Position numbers and translations under genes: made by a program
Assembly: GCA_030950865.1 (NCBI GenBank)
Contig: JAUZQR010000213.1
Location: forward strand, 1-11,956
Direction: 5' to 3'
Length of the DNA stretch: 11,956 nucleotides
DNA from: Mariprofundaceae bacterium
GTDB taxonomy: Bacteria; Pseudomonadota; Zetaproteobacteria; Mariprofundales; Mariprofundaceae
Notes under the pieces: model-generated
Seen by the model: only the letters and a program-made list of their open reading frames with translations
Databases searched by the model: none
Told to the model about the DNA's origin: nothing
In this document: piece by piece, positions 8,210 to 11,956 of the stretch
Layout: the number at the start of each line of letters is the position of its first letter
Position numbering within the stretch: position 1 is the stretch's first letter

Positions 8210-8616
8210 TGGCAACCGTCGAAGTCTTAGTTGCAACAGCAGAGCGTGAAGTTTATCGCGGCGAAGCTGATTTTTTAGCTGCTCCTGGTGCAGCTGGTGA
8301 ATTGGGTATTATGCCTAAGCATACGCCGTTATTAAGTGCTTTGGCTGCGGGTGAATTGCGTATTCATCGTGGTGAAGAAATTGATGAAGTATTTATTTCT
8401 GGTGGTTTTATTGAAGTGCAGCCTGATATGATTACTGTGTTGGCAGATACTGCTGAACGTGCATCTGATGTTGATGAAGCGGCAGCCATTGAAGCTCAAC
8501 GTAAAGCGCAAGAAATTGTTGATACCCAACAAGGTGATGTTGATTATGCACGGGCTGCATCTGAATTATCGATTGCAACGGCTAAATTGGCATTTATGCG
8601 CAAGCGTAAAAAGTAA
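8209..8616 (+). CDS. atpC: AtpC, ATP synthase F1 subunit epsilon
   Basis: Epsilon binds gamma at the base of the rotor and can inhibit ATP hydrolysis. The product has 135 residues (E. coli 139). The N-terminal beta-sandwich (about 1-85) carries the signature GELGIMPKHTPLLSAL (30-45) and ISGGFIEV (63-70). The C-terminal helical hairpin (about 87-135) is Ala/Glu/Arg-rich and ends in FMRKRKK, so the inhibitory two-helix domain is present. The ATG overlaps the atpD stop (TAATG), with AAAGG very close upstream, so translation is probably coupled to atpD. It is the last gene of the operon; an intrinsic terminator follows 28 bases later. Confidence 0.95.
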
Positions 8617-8644
8617 AACGAATAAAGAAATTCTTCTTGCTATT

Positions 8645-8672
8645 AAAAAGGTCGCTTATGCGGCCTTTTTTT
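8645..8672 (+). terminator. Intrinsic terminator of the atp operon
   Basis: The left arm AAAAAGGTCGC (8645-8655) and right arm GCGGCCTTTTT (8660-8670) pair over 11 positions, with a single T-G wobble, around a TTAT tetraloop. The right arm runs into a tract of seven T residues (8666-8672). The A-rich left arm means the structure could also act on the opposite strand, but no minus-strand gene needs it here. Confidence 0.92.
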
Positions 8673-8690
8673 ATGCCTAACAAATACTTC

Positions 8691-8721
8691 TTGCTTCGCC
8701 TATGATGATAAGAAAGATTAT
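8691..8721 (+). promoter_or_regulatory. Weak candidate promoter for glmU-glmS
   Basis: TTGCTT (8691-8696) and GATTAT (8716-8721) are 19 bases apart. TATGAT at 8701-8706 is a better -10 but lacks a fitting -35. A promoter is expected because the atp operon ends in a strong terminator just upstream and glmU starts at 8753. The exact elements are uncertain. Confidence 0.3.
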
Positions 8722-8752
8722 GGCTATACGTTAACTTTGAACGAGGTGTACT

Positions 8753-10144
8753 GTGAATCAATACCATTACTCTAATTTGCAAGTCGTTGTTCTGGCAGCA
8801 GGGCAAGGCAAACGCATGCGCTCTGCAACACCCAAAGTCTTACATGATGTATTGGGCAGAAGCATGTTGAGTCATGTATTGGCAAATATTGAGGCGTTGT
8901 GTCCTCAGGGCATTGCATTGGTGACGGGGCATGGCGGTGAGCAGGTTTATGCCGCAGTTGAAAAATTATATCATGTTAGTTTGATAAAACAGGCAGAACA
9001 ATTGGGTACAGGTCATGCTGTGCAACAAGCTGAATCCGCATGTGTCAATGCTGAGCATGTTCTTATTGTTTGTGCAGATACACCGTTATTGCAAGCAGGA
9101 ACTCTTGCGGACTTATTGGAAAGGCATATCAAGTCAGAATCAGACATATCTTTTTTATCAGCAAAAATAGATGAGCCGACAGGTTATGGGCGTGTATGTC
9201 GTAATCAACAAGGTATTGTGGAATCGATTGTTGAAGAGCGAGATGCAAATGCTGACCAGCGTTTGTTGAATGAAGTGAGTTCGGGTATTTTTTGTGTAAA
9301 ACAAAAGCTTTTATTTCAACTTTTGCAGCAAGTTGATAATAGTAACAATCAAAACGAATATTACTTGCCAAGTATTGTGCCATTGGCATTACAAGAAGGT
9401 GCCAAAGTCGAAGCGGTGCTTATGCCTGATGCCAATGAGATGTTGGGTGTGAATGATAGAACGCAACTGCGTCATGTCACAGAGTTATTGCAACAACGTG
9501 TGATTGAAGGCTGGGAAAAAGAAGGTGTGAGCATTGAGCAGCCAAGCACAGTACGCATTGATGTATCAGTGAAACTTGGTATGGATACAGTGATTCGTGC
9601 AGGAAGCCAGTTGCTTGGTAATACGAGCGTTGGGGATGCTTGTGAGGTTGGTCCTTATGCTGTTATCAAACAATCATGGGTGGATGACCATGTAAAAATA
9701 CATGCATTTTCTCATCTTGAGCAAGCCCATGTTGGTGCGCATGCAGATATTGGTCCTTATGCGCGTTTGCGCCCGCAGGCGGAACTTGATGAAGGTGTGA
9801 AGATTGGCAATTTTGTGGAAATTAAAAAATCCATCATCGGTCAAAATAGTAAGGTAAACCACTTGAGTTACATCGGTGATACAACGATGGGGCAGAATTG
9901 TAATGTTGGGGCCGGTACCATTACTTGTAACTATGATGGTGCAAACAAACATAAGACAGTCATTGGCGATGGTGCATTTATTGGCTCAGATACCAAACTT
10001 ATTGCGCCTGTAACTGTGGGTGATGGTGCGACAATTGGCGCTGGCAGTGTGATTACCAAGTTGGTGCAAAAGAATGGTCTGACGTTATCGGCACGACCAG
10101 AGCAACGTTATGTTAAAGATTGGAAGAGGCCAGAGAAAAGTTAA
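8753..10144 (+). CDS. glmU: GlmU, bifunctional GlcN-1-P acetyltransferase / UDP-GlcNAc pyrophosphorylase
   Basis: GlmU acetylates glucosamine-1-phosphate using acetyl-CoA, then couples GlcNAc-1-P to UTP, giving UDP-GlcNAc for cell wall and LPS. The product has 463 residues (E. coli 456). The start is GTG 8753, with GAGG 6 bases upstream. The N-terminal uridylyltransferase domain has LAAGQGKRM.S..PKVLH (14-31), QLGTGHA (83-89), metal-binding D109 in ADTPLL, GYGR (144-147) and N234. After a linker helix near 235-258, a left-handed beta-helix of hexapeptide repeats follows, with R340 in RLRP, K358 in FVEIKKS, H370 in VNHLSYIGD and NVGAGTITCNYDG (384-396). The usual EYYLTD reads EYYLPS (202-207): Pro also occurs there in Bacillus, but Ser for Asp looks uncommon. 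Its stop overlaps the glmS start. Confidence 0.97.
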   Translation: MNQYHYSNLQVVVLAAGQGKRMRSATPKVLHDVLGRSMLSHVLANIEALCPQGIALVTGHGGEQVYAAVEKLYHVSLIKQAEQLGTGHAVQQAESACVNAEHVLIVCADTPLLQAGTLADLLERHIKSESDISFLSAKIDEPTGYGRVCRNQQGIVESIVEERDANADQRLLNEVSSGIFCVKQKLLFQLLQQVDNSNNQNEYYLPSIVPLALQEGAKVEAVLMPDANEMLGVNDRTQLRHVTELLQQRVIEGWEKEGVSIEQPSTVRIDVSVKLGMDTVIRAGSQLLGNTSVGDACEVGPYAVIKQSWVDDHVKIHAFSHLEQAHVGAHADIGPYARLRPQAELDEGVKIGNFVEIKKSIIGQNSKVNHLSYIGDTTMGQNCNVGAGTITCNYDGANKHKTVIGDGAFIGSDTKLIAPVTVGDGATIGAGSVITKLVQKNGLTLSARPEQRYVKDWKRPEKS

Positions 10145-11956
10145 TGTGTGGAATTATTGGAGGGGTTTCTTCTAAAGCAATTGCTGCGGATTTGATAGCA
10201 GGGCTGAAGAGTATGGAGTATCGTGGTTATGATAGTGCTGGTATCTGCACCCTGCATCATGCGTTGTTGGAGTGTACAAAAGAAGCTGGAAAATTACATC
10301 ACTTAGAAGCTGCATTGCTTAAGAATCGGCATGATGGTTTGATGGGCATTGGTCATACCCGTTGGGCAACCCATGGTGAGCCTGTTGTACGCAATTCACA
10401 CCCACATTGTAGTCATGATATTGCTGTGGTTCATAATGGTATTATTGAAAATCATGAAGCTTTACGAAAGGAATTAGAACAAGTGGGCGTAATGTTCGAA
10501 TCAGATACTGATACGGAAGTTATTCCTTGGATGTTATCGCAAGTATTGTCGGAAGGTAAGACGATGTTTGTTGCAATGCAGGAAGTGCTGGCGCGTTTAA
10601 AAGGCGCTTACGCCATCGGTGTCGTGTATCAGAATGATTTGGAGAAAATCTGGTTTGCCCGTAAGGGAAGCCCTTTGTTATTGGCGCGTAATAATGATGG
10701 ACATTATATAGCATCAGATGGTTTGGCTGTTGCAGGGCTTGCATCGGATGTGATGTATTTAGATGAGGGCGAGTGGGGCTATATCCAAAGTGATTCGGTG
10801 TGTGTTTATAACCGCGACGGGCAACCTGTTCAGCATGCATGGCAAGAGCTTCCTTATGCAGGATCAGCTGTTGGTAAAGGTGATTATGCACATTACATGT
10901 TGAAAGAGATTCATGAGCAGCCGAGCGTGATTGCAAACATTGTGCATGCTTATGCAGATAGCGAACAAATTGCCTTTCCCCATGCTGATTTTGTTCAATC
11001 TACAGATTTGCCAGAGCGTATTGTGATGGTGGCATGTGGAACTTCATACCATTCGGCATTAACAGCGCGTTATTGGCTTGAGCGTTATTTACAAATCCCC
11101 GTTGAAGTCGATGTGGCATCAGAATATCGCTATAGAAACCCTGTAATTGGTGCGAATACTTGGTTGATTACGTTATCGCAGTCAGGTGAAACAGCCGATA
11201 CTTTAGAGGCACTGCGGTTATTTAAGCAGAGAACACCCGATAATTATACATTGGCTATTTGTAATGTAGCAAGCTCATCGTTGGTGCGTGAATCTAGTGG
11301 TTTTATTGAGCTTTGTGCCGGCCCCGAAATCGGAGTTGCATCAACCAAGGCTTATACAGCACAATTGACGGTATTGGCTTTGTTTTCTATTAAGTTGGCG
11401 ATGCGTGCTAGCGGTATTCAAGCTGATGCATGGCGAGGGCATTATCAGGCACTGTTGGATACTGTTGAAGGCATGAAAACACTATTGAGCCGAGCGGATG
11501 AAATCATGCCGTTGGTGCCACTTTTTGCGAATGTGCACGGGGCTTTGTTTTTGGGGCGTGGTCCATGTTACCCATTGGCTTTAGAGGGTGCTTTGAAGCT
11601 GAAAGAAATCTCCTACATTCATGCCGAGGGTTATGCCGCAGGTGAAATGAAGCATGGCCCTATTGCATTGATTGATGAGCAGTTGCCTGTCATTGTCATT
11701 GCGCCACGGCAGTATCATTTAGAGAAGGTTATTTCGAATCTGTATGAAGTAAAAGCACGTGGAGCAAAGGTTATTTTGCTTACCGATGCTGATGAGTGTG
11801 ATTGTCCAAAACATGCTGATGCGATATTAAAGTTGCCAGAAGGTGATTTTTTTACGGCACCATTATTGGCATCGATTCCATTGCAAGTGCTTGCCTATGA
11901 AGTGGCACGCTCCAAAGGTACAGATGTGGATCAACCAAGAAATTTAGCAAAGTCTG
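10144..11956 (+). CDS. glmS: GlmS, glutamine:fructose-6-phosphate aminotransferase (last codons cut off by the right edge)
   Basis: GlmS converts fructose-6-phosphate and glutamine to glucosamine-6-phosphate and glutamate, the first step toward UDP-GlcNAc. ATG 10144 overlaps the glmU stop (TAATG), and 604 codons are visible. The protein begins MCGIIGG; the cysteine becomes the N-terminal glutaminase nucleophile after methionine removal. The glutaminase domain shows EYRGYDSAG (25-33), HTRWATHG (71-78, with the ammonia-gating W74), HNGIIENH (97-104) and D123. The isomerase half has two SIS domains: ACGTSYHS (297-304) with LSQSGETADT, then FLGRG...EGALKLKEISYIHAE and the KHGP motif. The last visible residues, DVDQPRNLAKS, match the conserved tail, which in E. 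coli is followed by only VTVE. The missing part is therefore about five residues. No intergenic space exists for a glmS ribozyme or a separate GlmZ-type leader. Confidence 0.97.
   Translation, partial: MCGIIGGVSSKAIAADLIAGLKSMEYRGYDSAGICTLHHALLECTKEAGKLHHLEAALLKNRHDGLMGIGHTRWATHGEPVVRNSHPHCSHDIAVVHNGIIENHEALRKELEQVGVMFESDTDTEVIPWMLSQVLSEGKTMFVAMQEVLARLKGAYAIGVVYQNDLEKIWFARKGSPLLLARNNDGHYIASDGLAVAGLASDVMYLDEGEWGYIQSDSVCVYNRDGQPVQHAWQELPYAGSAVGKGDYAHYMLKEIHEQPSVIANIVHAYADSEQIAFPHADFVQSTDLPERIVMVACGTSYHSALTARYWLERYLQIPVEVDVASEYRYRNPVIGANTWLITLSQSGETADTLEALRLFKQRTPDNYTLAICNVASSSLVRESSGFIELCAGPEIGVASTKAYTAQLTVLALFSIKLAMRASGIQADAWRGHYQALLDTVEGMKTLLSRADEIMPLVPLFANVHGALFLGRGPCYPLALEGALKLKEISYIHAEGYAAGEMKHGPIALIDEQLPVIVIAPRQYHLEKVISNLYEVKARGAKVILLTDADECDCPKHADAILKLPEGDFFTAPLLASIPLQVLAYEVARSKGTDVDQPRNLAKS

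Noticed and set aside
8459..8680. Plus-strand frame of 73 codons overlapping the end of atpC
   Set aside because: It is an alternative frame within atpC that continues through the terminator hairpin, with no own start signals and no family resemblance.
10520..10936. Minus-strand frame of 138 codons opposite glmS
   Set aside because: It lies inside the glutaminase region of glmS, has His/Gln-rich low-complexity composition typical of antisense frames, and has no family resemblance.

Overview
The window carries a complete F1Fo ATP synthase operon flanked by housekeeping genes of a Gram-negative proteobacterium. The gene order atpI-B-E-F-H-A-G-D-C followed by glmU and glmS is the gammaproteobacterial arrangement. 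AtpA and AtpD resemble the E. coli proteins closely: AtpA is 513 residues, the same length as the E. coli subunit, and AtpD keeps the DNIYRY...[13 protein letters not shown] type of sequence. Base composition is moderately AT-rich, and tsaD lies where gammaproteobacteria usually have rsmG/parAB. A deep-branching gammaproteobacterium or a zetaproteobacterium would fit. That placement is inference only; no genus is claimed.

Layout: (1) 1-309, minus strand: the start of an exported PilP-like protein that runs off the left edge. (2) 310-468: a divergent intergenic region with a candidate promoter for tsaD. (3) 469-1497: tsaD (tRNA t6A synthesis). (4) 1498-1688: a gap with a perfect TATAAT box and a doubtful 37-codon ORF. 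(5) 1689-8616: the atp operon, tightly packed, with Fo genes (I, B, E, F), then delta, alpha, gamma, beta and epsilon. (6) 8645-8672: a clear intrinsic terminator closing the operon. (7) 8753-10144: glmU. (8) 10144 to the right edge: glmS, overlapping glmU by one base and lacking only its last few codons.

Functionally, the atp genes supply the whole membrane rotor/stator and catalytic head plus the assembly factor AtpI. GlmS makes glucosamine-6-phosphate from fructose-6-phosphate and glutamine. GlmU carries out the last two steps to UDP-GlcNAc, the precursor of peptidoglycan and lipopolysaccharide. Translational coupling is evident at atpF/atpH (4-base ATGA overlap), atpD/atpC (TAATG) and glmU/glmS (TAATG).

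Most of the window is ordinary core genome, and I see no mobile element, CRISPR array, tRNA or rRNA. I found no convincing undescribed system. The items most worth a second look are the tiny ORF just after a perfect -10 box ahead of atpI, the E63-S64/W30 ion-site combination in subunit c, and the stand-alone PilP-like protein divergent from tsaD.
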